A DNA stretch of 64,000 bases from Rotaria macrura. Its lineage: Eukaryota > Rotifera > Eurotatoria > Philodinida > Philodinidae. The stretch spans positions 59,791-123,790 of the forward strand of contig OENT01000391.1 of NCBI GenBank assembly GCA_900239685.1, written 5' to 3'. Shown here piece by piece: positions 40,382 through 51,669 of this stretch. A program made the translations under genes and the position numbers. The first letter of the stretch is position 1, and the number at the start of each line of letters is the position of its first letter. The notes under the pieces were generated by a model, which saw nothing but the letters and a program-made list of their open reading frames with translations, was not told the origin of the DNA and searched no databases.

Positions 40382-41873
40382 ACATTAAGTAATTTGTTGT
40401 CATTTTATCTATGTGATTTACAACAGATAGAAACGCTTTACTCTGTATATCTCCGCTGTTTATTTTAATTTAATTTTGTTTTACACTTGTAAAAAGTTAA
40501 AAAGAGAAGTAAATTTCTTTTTTCTTTTAGTGTTCTGTTTCTGTACAATTATGTCATGATTGAAGTTGATTAATGTTTATCACATAGATGTCTGAGGGAA
40601 TATGCATGTGTTAATCAATAAGAATATTTTTTCAATATTAAAGGTTAAAATTTTAATTGTTTATGTTCTCTTCGTGTTTCTCATAAGGTATAATATTATT
40701 TCTTCGAGTTAGATTGGCATCTATTCTCTAAAGTATGACTTTTTCCTTACTAATAGTTAAACATACAGAGAACTCAGCATTCACACATCAGGGGGAAGTC
40801 TTCTTAGTACATTTCATCAGTAAGCATAACTATCGATCAGATCAAAGATCGCATTGGTGGATCTTAATGAAAAGATCTATTTTGCCAATTACTAGACTTG
40901 CACGTAGGCGGGATGACTAATTATGAATGATAAAAAGCTGACATTATCATCGTCAGCTATACCTTTCAAATCCTGTCTGTTTATATGTACAGTGAATTAT
41001 TGTTTGGAAAGAAAATCTGTTTTGAAACTATCTGGCATGAGTTGAGAAATACTGTTTACATTCATTTTATTCAAATGTAATAAAATCCACGTATAGTTGT
41101 TTCCTCAGCATTGTTCAAGGAATCTATCTTTCATTCCTAAAAAGCTTGTTACATTCATCCAATCACAGTGGATTGTATAGAAACCTTTTGCCGCTATTCC
41201 TAACTGCTTCGAATATGATCGATTGAACAGACGAATATCCGTGAACGAGAATAAATGGTTCTTGTATAGATTTATTGAAAAGCCGACTACAACTAAAAGT
41301 ATCAAAGCATCAAGGAAAAACGGATGAATCCGAATCGATCTAATCTGATGTTGATATTTTGAGTTTTCTAAGAAGAGTTTTGTATTTTGACATGCACCTA
41401 TTCTTTTAAAGCTTACCCTTTCAGCACATTGTTTTTTACACATTCGCTTCTTCTTGTTATTATTATTAAATTTATAAAAATATATAACGAACACAAAATT
41501 TCAATATACACCTATCAATTGTCTGCCCTTTCACATGTAAAAGAAATTCTTTTCCATAATTAGTAAAAAGACTAAAAATTTGCAACAGCATGACGAAAAT
41601 TAAATAGACTTTCGTATATGATTGTTGGTAAGCTTTATCAACACAGTTGTATGTTGAAATCCAAAAATTTGATGTATATTCTATATTTGTAGTGTCATTA
41701 TACAGAGAAGACAATTGAATGTGTATACATGACCGCTAAAAACGAAAAATACATCACAAATAAAGAATAATCATTATGAATTTTCTTCCAGATTATCGAT
41801 GAAGATCACTTCAAAAAGTCAACGATGAAAATAAACAGCAACGACGAAATCTTTATATGATCAAGTTCTGCTT
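40382..41873. other. Intergenic stretch between convergent SPEN and RING/TRAF genes
   Basis: It contains the 3' flanks of both genes. A 129-codon minus-strand frame (41105-41494) has one hydrophobic stretch but no recognisable motif and no splice-supported extension; I do not call it a gene. Confidence 0.5.
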
Positions 41874-43081
41874 TTAGGCGATTGAATTTATTGTTATCTG
41901 AGTTAATATAACTTGAGATCCACTCCCACTCCCACTACCAGGATGAGCAGTACCGCCAGATGGTTTTAAGATGACCTTGTCTATGTCTTTCCAATGAAGA
42001 AGAATACATTGTGGTTTACCAAAGAGAAGTGTTGTTGTAAATGTGTTGATCTCTTTGGAACTTCGAAACCCCGTTATACTTAATTGTAGGTCATCGTTCC
42101 AAGCAGCACAAGCACTAACAGAAATAAAAGTAAATTTTTCATTCGGGCATTGGATATTGATCGATCCCTCTTCTTTGATATATGCTATCCATGAACTACC
42201 ACCAGTTGTGAAAGAAGTCATGTATCCACTTTTTGGGTGATTCTTCTCTACATAGATTTTGTTAATATATGAGATTCCAGCCCATTTGAGCCCTCGATAG
42301 TCGACTGGCATAGAATACGCTTTATCAGGCTCACTTTGGAAATCATCAAATGTTATCCTTGTTGCTGATATCGATGGATCTAAACTCATTATTGTGCTAT
42401 TAACTAATTCCGAATTGAATTTATTTATTCACTTACTCAATATCCGCATTTCATTTAATTGAACGGTAAGTTCTTGTGTCTCACGTTTATTCTCTTTAAA
42501 TTCCTCTCGAAGTTGTCGAAGTTGTTCTCTTAAACAGATATTTTCTGCATGTTTTACAGCAGAATCACCTCTTTTATATACAAGTTTGCAATCTTGGCAA
42601 GTTAATTCTATTGATGCACATTTGCTCTTATGATTATCAAAATCTTTTTTTAATATTTGTGATTGACATCCGGGACATTTTTGAGGTTGGAAACTACATT
42701 CGATCTCATGTTTATCTAATCCTTCATATGAAATGATCTATAAAAAAAAGTATAGAACTAAAAATATTATTATTCAGTGAATACTTCTTTGCAACCACTC
42801 GATTGGTAAAAACAAGTAATTTGAAGTTCAGCAAGTATTTTAGCAACAAATGGAGGACATTTTCGTTCAGTGAATATCTCACACTGATTTGGGCATTTCG
42901 TTGGATTGTTAGTCAACCATTGATTAATACATGTGGAGCAGAAAGGTGTTTCACAAAATTGACATGCAACTGGTTTCCATAGTACTTCGTGACAAATAGG
43001 GCATTCAAGATGATCAACTTTAAACCCAGATGGACCGCGAATACGATCAGAAGATAAACCTGTTTGCTTGGTAGATGTCAT
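41874..43081 (-). CDS. RING / TRAF-type zinc-finger protein with coiled coil and unrecognised C-terminal domain
   Basis: Three exons, 43081-42785, 42737-42437 and 42403-41874, with introns of 47 and 33 nt; 375 aa, phases match. Residues 26-71 form a C3HC4-like RING (CPICHEVLWKPVAC, FCSTCINQWL, KCPNQC). Cysteines continue (CFYQSSGCKEVF). Exon 2 has a TRAF-type zinc finger (HEIECSF, CPGCQSQI, HKSKC, CQDCKLVY) and then a short Glu/Arg-rich coiled coil. This matches the front half of TRAF or NRDP1-like E3 ubiquitin ligases. The C-terminal 175 residues are not a MATH domain. They start ITFDDFQSEPDKAYSMPVDY with a Trp/Gly/Tyr-rich, probably beta-sandwich body and end in a Gly-Ser repeat before a last strand. 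That part resembles secreted or fungal-type beta domains only loosely. Likely a cytosolic E3 ligase with an unusual substrate-recognition module. Confidence 0.88.
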
Positions 43082-46000
43082 CTAATAAAAAAGAAAGGCA
43101 AGTCATCAACATTGACTGAGTTTTATGTATGAATAGCGAACGAACTTCTATATATCTTTAGTCTAATTCATAGCTTAATAGTAATATTTATGGCGATTTC
43201 AATGTTATTTTACTTTTCTTACCTCAAAGGCGTAGTTATTTGAGAAATACTAAATGGATTATTTTCTCTTTGGTTTGTACTTTTTGTGATGACGCATTCA
43301 CTACACAAGAATAGAGGGCAGCGTTCGAAATTTTGATTAGATATTCGCTTTGAGAGTATGATAAAAAAAAAACCAATTCCATGCGTTGATTATCTCTGTT
43401 TTTCTCATACTATATGCCGCTTTTTTGATCCACGATATAGTGCATGTTCCTTATCCGAACAGACAGTAAATGGCAAAATACATTGAAGAAAAATAGGCTT
43501 TTAATAAATGGAATGTAGTTAGTTTTCGACATCGAAATTTCATTTTTATTTCGCTACTCATAATGATTCTTTCTTGATCCCTCCAGAGGTCGCAGCGGTC
43601 AATGTCTCAAAATCAGGAAAATAGACAGGGCTCATTTTGGGAAAAAATAAGGACATTTTAAGTCTTATCATATTACTGTTGTTCAGGATGAATGATGCAC
43701 AAAAGTATGACCATCAATGGTAGCTTCTTGAAATTACTACACATGTTTCTTCTAAAAACATGTTTCGATTTCTGGTTGTTTCTTTTCGTCTGCTTTCTTT
43801 GAATGTGCATCGTTTATGCGTTTTCTTTTCCTCAGGCACATGAAATTTGGGAGGGAGCACTTGCTCCTATTGGATGGGCATTTGTTTCTAGCCGAAATCG
43901 CATTTTTATCAGAAAAATAGCCCTAAAAGGAAATAATAAAAACTCACATCCTCACACGTTTAAAGATTCTACATCAATCTTTTAAGCACTCAAAGTAGAG
44001 CTCCGAATGGGATGGAACGGGACGAGAAATTCGTTCCATGGGATGATATATCTTCATCTGTCCCATCTCGTCCCTTAGGATTTTCATGCAATACAAAATT
44101 CTATCAGCTTATCAAATATATTGCAAAATTTTTATATCGCTGAAAACTTTTATATTTTCACTTTTCAAATACAAACTATTTTAACAAATAGAAGAAGAAT
44201 TAGCCTAGTTTTCTTATATCCTGTATAATACTAAAAAAGTAATTAGCGCAACAATAACACTTGGGAACCACTCATGCCATCAAGATCGCCTATGTTTTGA
44301 TGATTTATTGCGACTTTCATAACGGTGTGGGTACACGGACTCGTTTCACATGACAAAAAAATCATCCATACTTTATATCCATACTTAATTACACAATAAT
44401 TGTGTTATGAGTACTATCATGTGCTGACTCTATTATTAAATCAAGTAGAAGAATCGAATGTGTAGTTTTTCCGCTACAGGATGTTGAAATAGTTTCTTTA
44501 GGAGTTATGAGCAATGTCTTACATTGCCATTTTTTTATGGAATAAAGAAAAAAAGTAAATTTTATATCTCAATTTCTACATTATTTTCGAATAATCTGTT
44601 GATAAGTTTCATTCTATGGTGATGCTATTATTAATTAGCGAAAAATATTCGATACCCATATTAGTTTTATTTTTCGAGTTATATTAGAAGAATTTCATAC
44701 TTAGTATAATTTAAGGCTGACATGTTCCTCAAATGTAAGGAAGTGGTTCAATGCTTCGTTCAATGTCTAGATCACTGTCGAATGATTTCATCATGGTTGA
44801 AGTTATATTTCGACGTCATTGTTGAATCTCAAAAAAAATTTTGGCTTTCAAGTTTAATTTTCACATCACTTACGAATTGTTCGGATATTAGTATCGTTTC
44901 ATGTTGATTTTATCAATGATTCTGGAAAAAGAATTCAATATTTAATAGAACTCTTACATTTTTATTATCATTTTATATTGAGTACGATACTATATTGATT
45001 AAATTATTAAAACTTGATACAATATACTCAATTTCTACTTTATCGTTGAATAGTATCGTGGTAGGTATTATTCTATGATGATGTTTGTTTCTATGTCGAG
45101 AACATGTATTCTTTTTCTAATTCAATTTCTACGTTGATCTTGAATTATTTGATATTAACACGAATGTGAGACGTATGATAGATATTGAATTTTTCATCTC
45201 TATCGTGATTGATTATGGAATAGTTCTGTTTTGATCGTGATATGGTCAATTCTATAACTTGAATAGAAAGTGTCATTTCACACAGCATATCGTTTTTCTT
45301 TACTTTATTCCTGATTGATGTACATGTTCCTGGGATGTTGCTTCATGACGATTAATCTACGAATGCATTCACATTATCAGAAACTGATTCTAATTGACGG
45401 TCAATATGAGGTAGACGATTCCATGAAAATCAATGAACATCCAAAATAGTTGGACATAAAAGTAGTTGTGTCGGAGGCACTATTGTTTCTAGTCGGTGGT
45501 CTCCCAAAAATAACTATGAACGCTCATACCTATGGCGGCTAATACAACTGCTAGCATTAAGTATCAGAAACCTTAAATGAGCTAAACTTGAGTAAGAGAA
45601 GGGTGCAGATGTGGGGTCTGCGTCTGATTCACTGCGTTCTGATCAACCTCAGCCATCATCCGCATACCATTTTAAGGCGAAATGTCATTCTAAAAAATGA
45701 TTCAGGCATTGTCTCTATGCATACATGCACAGTTCTGCAGAAAAAGACCAAAATTATCATCTCAACAAGAAAAAAGTTCGAATTCCATCACCATCATCAT
45801 AATAATCAACGTTCGCTTGATTTATCATGATTAAACATGTTATATCTTATGTTTTTGAAAAAGCAAAATATACTTGTAATATATGAAGGAAAATATTGTT
45901 GTGCACATATTTTCCTGGGGTTCGATAGAATTTGATAGGCTCCAAATGAAAATGGAATACAAAACAACAACTTCTCTTGTTTCCAGTATAAAGCTTGAAG

Positions 46001-47624
46001 GAAAACAGAAGCGCAAATAAAAATTGCTTGCATCCAGTATGAGTGAGATTAAGTTTAGCTGTTAATAAGTTTAGCTGATCGGCTGTTCCATCTGTTCATT
46101 CAACTCGAAAAATGTATTTACAGCACCATTATGTATCACTGGATTTCGAAAAATTAATTAACAGCCGGGCAACTAAAGATTTGAACGTTAAACATGCTGT
46201 CTCTTAGAATTAGAAGGGATCTAGTATGTTTATTAGTTTTCTTTGTTACCTCTAAAAAAGGTGCCATATTACAGATCTAGCCTCTCAAAAAATTTGAACT
46301 TAATTTTATTAGCCTGAGAATCAGCATTGAGCCCTGCTTACTTTTTACAAGTTTATTTTTGAATGTAACCCAATTCACTTATTTCACACCTAAATCTCCC
46401 ATCAGATATCAAAAATTTGTTTTTATCGCCGTTCTTTTACAAGTGTTTATAGTTCGATGGGACTAAGTGTGTTGATTACAAATATCATTTTCAAAATTAC
46501 TCACATAATAAGTAAGATCTGGAGCACTCACTGTAACCCTTAGGGTGTAGGTGTGGGAGTGATTGAGCACTGGTTTCGGCGCGCGTTGGAGAATGCGAAG
46601 TCGAAAATTCACGAACAACCCACACCCTCCTGATGGCCAATGTTCGATATTCTAACGCACCCTCTTTTAAATAATGAAGATTCGTGTATAATTCATATTT
46701 ATTTTGGGTGTGGGTAAAGGTTTGTTTTTGGTATGTGAGTCTGTGTGGGTGTGACAGCATTTGTTCCACACTAAAACTTCAGACATATTCCCCCACTCTC
46801 AAATTTTCTTTTACTTATCGTACTGGCGCTTATTATTGTAGGTTACAATAGGGAAGTGAGTTGTTGTGTGACAAGATATCATTTTATTAGAATCGCAGGG
46901 AGTCAATAATGTGTTAAAGTCGTAGTTAGCGTGAAAGGATTGTGAACAATTAAACAAGTGGAGAAAAATTACGATTGAATACACCCAGTATGCTTTCGAA
47001 TAAAAATATAAAACTGAAGAAAATGTGATATGTGCACTCCTATTATATCCTTTTGCATCAGAAATCATTGAAGCATACACTGTTTTGCCTTCACAATTGT
47101 GAGACAAGCAAGCAGTCAGATAGAATAGACAATAGAGAAAGCGTTTATCCCGTCAATACCGACGCGCATTGCATACAGAGCGAGAAAATATTGAAGATGA
47201 GCGGATACCATTGTTCCCTTAACGAGCTACGTGCAGGTAGTATTACAGGATAGCGAGTAGTCGCACATTTCTTTCTCTTTTCTAACGTATTTCAACCGAA
47301 GCTTTTTAATAACTTTCAAACAAAGCTTCTAGCGGGGATGGGATAAAAGATTAGTCCTGTGGGATACGCAATGTATTTTTTATTTATACTATAGTTGGAT
47401 AAAAGATGACATTCGTAGACCTAGCAGGAATTAATCTATTTTTTCAGTCTTACTTTCTATATACTATTCTTCAAGGATTACGCGTCTGTTGCCCGATCAT
47501 CTTGATGCATCCTCTATTGCAAAAATCGCATCAATCTCACTAATAAATTATATGACTTCCTTTCTGCGTTGAGGCTTATTACATACGAACGGAACTCAAA
47601 AACAATTCATTGAGAATCAACTAC
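43082..47624. other. 4.5-kb gene-free stretch at start of the repeat-rich region
   Basis: No coding frame is supported. The promoter of the minus-strand RING/TRAF gene should lie near 43082-43300. Between 44570 and 45160 a phrase like TCAATTTCTAC followed by AT-rich text recurs three times with heavy divergence. Around 46530-46760 there is a GC-richer block with short GGTGTGGG-type runs. Confidence 0.5.
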
Positions 47625-47925
47625 ACTGAAAGAAAAAAGGTGTCATACGAATCCCTACAAGGTTCCGATTTTTACATTGAAATCAAAATCCCTTGAGGTT
47701 TCGTAAAAAGCCTTAATTTTTAATAGCTGATTGCGAACCTTTCGTATTTGCAGTTCTTTACAATTCATAATTTAACATTGAATGTAAGTAACGCCGAATG
47801 CTATACTTCGTTGCTGAAGTATTCCCCCCCCCAGCATTCAATGCTAAAACCTCCTACTTTCTAAAAAAGAACTAGGTTCTGTGAAAACCAGCACGAAAGT
47901 AAGAGCGGCTCACTGTATCCTATAG
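47625..47925. repeat. Copy 1 of dispersed ACTGAAAGAAAAAAGGTG repeat family
   Basis: The 301 bp from ACTGAAAGAAAAAAGGTG to CACTGTATCCTATAG align along their whole length, with many substitutions and short gaps, to 63641-63957. Shared landmarks include GGTTCCGATTTTT, CAGCATTCAATGCTAAAACC and CACT(G/A)TATCCTATA. No coding capacity. Confidence 0.85.
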
Positions 47926-49737
47926 CGAAACACATGATATCGCTGGGACATGGAAGCAATATTTTGTCTAGGGGTGACTCTTTATCTTTATTTTCCTTTA
48001 TACTGAAGGATAAAGATAAATGAATCCTTTATTTTTAGAAAATCAAGATAAATGATTCATTTATCGTTAGAAGATAAAGGAAAACTAAAGGAATAAAGGA
48101 TTTAAACTTTTGACCGAATATGGAGCTAAATTATTCCAGGATTGTGGAGCTCACTGTCAAGAGAATTTCTTTTCATTGGACGGATGTGTTTTGACGGTAT
48201 CACATTCTGAATCAGCATTAAAAGCGGAACNNNNNNNNNNNNNNNNNNNNNNNNNNNNNNNNNNNNNNNNNNNNNNNNNNNNNNNNNNNNNNNNNNNNNN
48301 NNNNNNNNNNNNNNNNNNNNNNGTTCCGCTTTTAATGCTGATTCAGAATGTGATACCGTCAAAACACATCCGTCCAATGAAAAGAAATTCTCTTGACAGT
48401 GAGCTCCACAATCCTGGAATAATTTAGCTCCATATTCGGTCAAAAATATAAATCCTTTATTCCTTTAGTGCTGCTTTACTAAATGACCACCCCTAATTTC
48501 GACCACACTCTTTCCTAATTATTTTCCCATGATTTGTGCCGCTTCTTGTGGAAAGACACACCAACTTACTCGGAACTCACTAGAAAAAATCAGGAAAGCT
48601 TGTGACCAGGAGACTATTTCCATATTCCAGCGACGTCATGTGTATTCTTACAGAATAACGCAATATCCAGTCATTTTTTTCTGCTGGTTCCTTCACGTTC
48701 CGGTGAGCGGAACGATCTGCATGGGATGTTTGATCTAAATAGAAAAAGAACATTTCATCCTATTGTAACTTCTAAAATTAAACTCACCATTCTTATTTGT
48801 TTATCTGACAACTGATCCAAATACAAATAAAATATTTCACCAGGTTTTAACTATCAAAATTAAACTCACCATTATTATCTGATCATGTGGCAACTGATCT
48901 AACTAGAAATGGAATATTTCATCAAGCAATGGGCAACGTTACCCTTACCAGTTACCTGGTAACGGTATCGGAGTGACGGAATCCACGAACCCTCCAATTA
49001 TCAGCAAAATAGGTTTTCAAGAGAAAAAACGAAATTCTAAAAAGTTTCAGTAAAGCAAGTCGGGCTCAAGGAATCTGAATCTGATACAGGAATTTTTATT
49101 CTTTTCACTTTTACTCTTCTTTCTTAAAAATCTGTCTGAATGCAGAAACAGGTTTCGCGAGAAAAACAATAATTTCAATGAAACACTTCAAATTTTTATG
49201 GTAAAAGATATTTTTCTCAAAAAGTTTGAACTGAAACTCGTGAAAATAGGGATTTCACAAATGGATTCTCCGAACCCGATATACTTTGGCCAAACTTTCT
49301 AGAATTTCGTAATTTTTCTTAAAACGTTTTTTCATGCTTATTAGAGGAGTGGTTCAACCCGTTACTCCATTAATCAGTAACTCGTAGCAGCCCGGTACCT
49401 TAAGCATGTAACTGGTAACGAACAAGTTACCAGCTACTTGGAAACGCAACGACTTGGTAATGGTAAATTCAAAATGTCCTAATTCTACACGAAGCATATT
49501 TATAAAACGTTTTGTATACGAAACTCAAAAGAGCTTTTGACCAGACCTCAGGGGTAACTCAAATTTCAAAGGGTTCAGAGCGAAACATTTTTATATTTTA
49601 AAACTCTGTAAAGATTTCACAAAACCTGGGATATTGCTAAACCTCTTACAGGTTTCGTATGATCCTACAGACACTTGTATAGTATAGTAAAACTTGATGA
49701 AACCTCAGAAGTTTCGTGTGACACCTTATTTTTTTCA
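47627..49737. mobile_element. Possible 2.1-kb inverted-repeat element containing the palindrome
   Basis: The left end TGAAAGAAAAAAGGTGTCA is mirrored at 49719-49737 (TGACACCTTATTTTTTTCA), with continued similarity through ACGAA. If these are a true pair of termini, the interval is one composite element enclosing the N gap. No clear target duplication is visible, so two separate family copies in opposite orientation is equally possible. Confidence 0.35.
48085..48468. repeat. Palindrome: 146-bp inverted arms around a 92-N gap
   Basis: Arm 48085-48230 is the reverse complement of 48323-48468. I see mismatches only in the outer part of the arms (AAACTT against ATATTT), and the inner roughly 115 bp are identical. 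The unknown bases 48231-48322 sit exactly at the centre. It is either a genuine long palindrome that blocked assembly or a false head-to-head join; the few arm differences favour a real inverted repeat. The mirrored open frames across the gap are by-products. Confidence 0.9.
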
Positions 49738-50835
49738 ATATGCAACAACTGAAATCTTTCAATGTTGAAATGAACCATATTTCACTTTGTAGAAAACCGC
49801 AAAAAGCAATACCTCTAGTGAAAAAGTCCATTTTATCATGTCAAACACAATATAGTTCAGAAACAGTGCTTTTTTGTTAATCACTTTCTTTGATATTGTG
49901 TAAAATAGAATCACATTAAGCCACTCTTTTTAATTGGGTGTCGGTGACGATTTGTCGATAGGCTCTCGACAGGAAAGGCTGGCAGGGGCGGGAGAGGAAG
50001 CAAACCAACTTAAACACATCCAAACCCAAGCCTCCACCAACAGCGATCGACACCCAAAACTACACACACCCACAGCGATCCCCTAACATACAGGGTCCAA
50101 GGGGCAACCCCACCGAAACCCAGGCCCTCACCCAAATGCAGGCCCAGATCGAGACCCACTCCCACTCCCACACCCACAGCCGCACCTCCCCCCAAACGCA
50201 TTCGAAACTCTTTATTTTTCATTGTAGTTGTTTAATTCTTTATGCATAAAGTTGACTTAGTTGGTAATAGTCTTAGAGGAACAGTTTGTAAGTCCCGAAT
50301 GATTTTAAAATGGGTTGATCATTAATTTAAGATTTACTCAGAAAAATATTCATGAAAGAAGGCATCTGACGCTTTTATTTGATAGATGACAAATGTATAG
50401 TTGTCAATCTTCCGAAAACCCATAATTAGGTTTTTAATTTCGAACTAAAAAATGACACAAAGTTATTTTCACAAGAACATTCTTCTTCGAACTCTAGGGA
50501 CATAAAACATCTAGATTTACAGGATCCATAGCCAATAGAGAACGTTTTTGATTTAAGCTGTGTTACATATTTAATGAATAAAAATCATTAAGAAAAGGAA
50601 TTAGTTATTTTTCTGAGATGATTGAATTAATATCCGTATCGTGGAATCAATCAAGCTTATTGAGGCGAAAAGGTCATATATGGAAAATAGTCTCTTTTTT
50701 TAAGATAGGAATGTCTTGTCAGTGTGACCTCGACTTTAAAAATTTATGCTAAAAATCTTACTAGAAATGGAAGATCTTAATTAAATTAGAATCTCAGACA
50801 TTCAAACTGTTTTTGATGTCTAACCTATCTTCTAG
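48469..50835. other. Gene-free repeat-rich stretch before the OTU gene
   Basis: Short GTTACC/GGTAAC motifs recur at 48945-48965 and 49360-49460. A C-rich, strand-skewed tract follows at 49985-50200. No coding frame is supported (the minus frame 50010-50222 is a Gly/Val run from that tract). An acceptor-like TTCTAG ends immediately before the OTU start codon. Confidence 0.5.
49985..50200. repeat. C/A-rich low-complexity tract (CCCACT/CCCACA-like)
   Basis: The plus strand is almost free of T runs and rich in CCCA and CACCC words, including CCCACTCCCACTCCCACACC near 50156. It contrasts sharply with the AT-rich surroundings. Possibly a decayed minisatellite. Confidence 0.7.
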
Positions 50836-51669
50836 ATGAGCAACAATCCTGTATGCATTCTTTGCCATCCTGACTTTGATCAGTCCTTGCACATATGCGA
50901 GGATTGCAAACGTATTAGAGGAGTCTATGAACGTAAAGTGTTCTTTGATAAAAGTCTTGATGCTCTACAAAAAAAAGCAGAGAAACTATCCACAACCAGC
51001 AACAATTTAAGCGCCTTGAGGATCAGATGCCAATTATTGGAAAAGCTTATCTCAGAAATTAAATTTTCTTTTACCCCCAATAACGACTTCATTGCTGGAA
51101 GCCATCAAAAGGATGAAACTGCAGAAAGTTATATCAAAGATCAAGTAAGATTCAGAGGCCTGGTACCAATAAGTAGTGAGGCAGATGGTAACTGCTTATT
51201 TCATTCGATTAAAATTCTTGGGAAACTCACTCAAATATCAATAGCTGAATTACGTGTACGTTCTCTGCTCGAAATCGTAATCAACTACGATCAATATATT
51301 GAATATTTTTCCCATCTCACGCTGGAAAATGGGGCTGACAATATACTTCAATATTGTAGTGAGGCAAGAATGAAACAACATTCGCAGATATGGGATGTAC
51401 TCGGTTTGTGCGATGCATTGAAATGTAGAATTAAACTTATGTATTTTCATGATCGTCCTCCACTTCCGCTACAAAATTGGACCTACACACCAATCAAGAA
51501 CCCACTTGACACTTTAAATAAAATAACGATACTATGGACAAACTCCTTTCCCAAAGATCAATTGGAGGATTCTCATAGACGATACCATGCTAATCATTTT
51601 GTTCCGTTAGCCAAGTATACTATAAAACATTTCAAAGACTTTATTTATGATATTTATATCGATGATTAA
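50836..51669 (+). CDS. OTU-domain cysteine protease (putative deubiquitinase), intronless
   Basis: A single 277-codon frame. Residues 7-24 hold CxxC...CxxC (CILC, CEDC), a possible zinc knuckle; residues 35-75 look helical. From about residue 108 there is an OTU core: GLVPISSEADGNCLFHSI contains the catalytic D117-G-N-C120 signature, and ANHFVPL near the end supplies the expected catalytic His (H254). OTU enzymes cleave ubiquitin chains. This intronless gene lies in the middle of the repeat-rich region, and OTU domains of this style are often carried by mobile elements or viruses, so transposon origin is possible. No neighbouring transposase or reverse transcriptase is seen. An acceptor-like CTTCTAG directly precedes the ATG, so an untranslated upstream exon could exist. 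Confidence 0.85.
   Translation: MSNNPVCILCHPDFDQSLHICEDCKRIRGVYERKVFFDKSLDALQKKAEKLSTTSNNLSALRIRCQLLEKLISEIKFSFTPNNDFIAGSHQKDETAESYIKDQVRFRGLVPISSEADGNCLFHSIKILGKLTQISIAELRVRSLLEIVINYDQYIEYFSHLTLENGADNILQYCSEARMKQHSQIWDVLGLCDALKCRIKLMYFHDRPPLPLQNWTYTPIKNPLDTLNKITILWTNSFPKDQLEDSHRRYHANHFVPLAKYTIKHFKDFIYDIYIDD

Noticed and set aside
41105-41494. 129-codon minus-strand frame with one hydrophobic stretch
   Set aside because: No motif, no supported exon partners and poor composition; probably chance.
46497-46769. 90-codon minus-strand frame
   Set aside because: It comes from a GC-richer repeat-like block and has no recognisable domain or splice support.
48110-48443. Two identical 105-codon frames on opposite strands across the N gap
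   Set aside because: They are mirror images created by the palindrome, and a third of each is unknown sequence.
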